From contig OU862913.1 of the NCBI GenBank assembly GCA_917880885.1, positions 39,651,460 through 39,715,459 on the forward strand: a stretch of 64,000 nucleotides of DNA, in the 5' to 3' direction. The DNA comes from Limnephilus marmoratus (Eukaryota; Arthropoda; Insecta; Trichoptera; Limnephilidae). Numbering within the stretch: position 1 is the stretch's first letter; the number at the start of each line of letters is the position of its first letter. Positions 63,776 through 64,000 of this stretch are shown piece after piece. The notes under the pieces were generated by a model, which saw only the letters and a list, made by a program, of their open reading frames with translations, ran no database searches and had not been told where the DNA came from. The translations under genes and the position numbers were made by a program.

Positions 63776-64000
63776 TTAAGCTGAAAATGTTGCATTTCTC
63801 GAGATGAGGACTTACCCAGTGGAGGAATTGGACTCTCGACTCCCGTGCGGGACGCAAGACGCGATGCCAACAGCCACTGACCGATCATTTTCTTCGTATT
63901 TTATTTCTCGTTTGTGATATTGCCCTAGAGGAATCTATCGAACTAAAAATAACATTTTACTTATTATGCCAGCAAAGAGTTCGTAGTTTCTCAATATATT

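Overview
This window is eukaryotic, and almost certainly insect. It has introns with GT/AG borders, poly(A) retroposons, BEL/Pao and Copia LTR elements, several LINE clades, hAT, PIF/Harbinger-like, Tc1/mariner-like and piggyBac-like DNA elements, and a dispersed family of C2H2 zinc-finger genes whose N-terminal exons carry an I-K-x-E-P motif. The background is AT-rich. I cannot name the species. Expanded zinc-finger families with this kind of N-terminus fit a hemipteran, but that is a weak guess. There is no bacterial or viral gene content and no ordinary single-copy housekeeping gene.

Layout. 1-7.1 kb: the pol region of a BEL/Pao retrotransposon, split by a 4.2-kb hAT element with a perfect 8-bp target duplication (112-119 and 4299-4306). 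7.4-8.5 kb: a minus-strand zinc-finger N-terminal exon inside a segment that is repeated in inverted orientation at 42.7-45.06 kb. 8.5-15 kb: fragments of an R2-like LINE, tRNA-like repeats, a short poly(A) retroposon ('family A', five copies in the window) and an L2/CR1-like LINE tail. 15.3-19 kb: a minus-strand zinc-finger gene with two N-terminal exons and about 22 nearly identical fingers. 19.2-22.1 kb: a 2.9-kb terminal-inverted-repeat element containing a ~95-bp satellite. 22.4-28 kb: MITEs, a hAT-like remnant and a Harbinger-like element with a MADF-type reading frame. 28.4-30.7 kb: a large palindrome with a 95-bp tandem array in its centre. 32.6-39.7 kb: a nearly full-length two-ORF LINE with two later insertions. 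42.5-47.2 kb: plus-strand zinc-finger exons and a seven-finger array, its decayed tail interrupted by an LTR-like sequence and a 25-bp minisatellite. 49-56.6 kb: mariner-like and hAT remnants, then a second BEL/Pao copy whose middle is replaced by a truncated Copia element. 57.4-60.1 kb: a TSD-flanked hAT-like element that contains a decayed zinc-finger array. 60.9-61.6 kb: a piggyBac-type MITE. 62.45 kb: a further zinc-finger N-terminal exon whose gene runs off the window.

How it fits together. The only host-gene candidates are the zinc-finger paralogues. Each appears to be built from one or two homologous acidic exons, both with psi-K-x-E motifs, plus one exon holding the whole finger array. 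Copies lie on both strands, many are orphaned or decayed, and one array lies inside a transposon. The window looks like a birth-and-death cluster of zinc-finger genes being rearranged by mobile elements.
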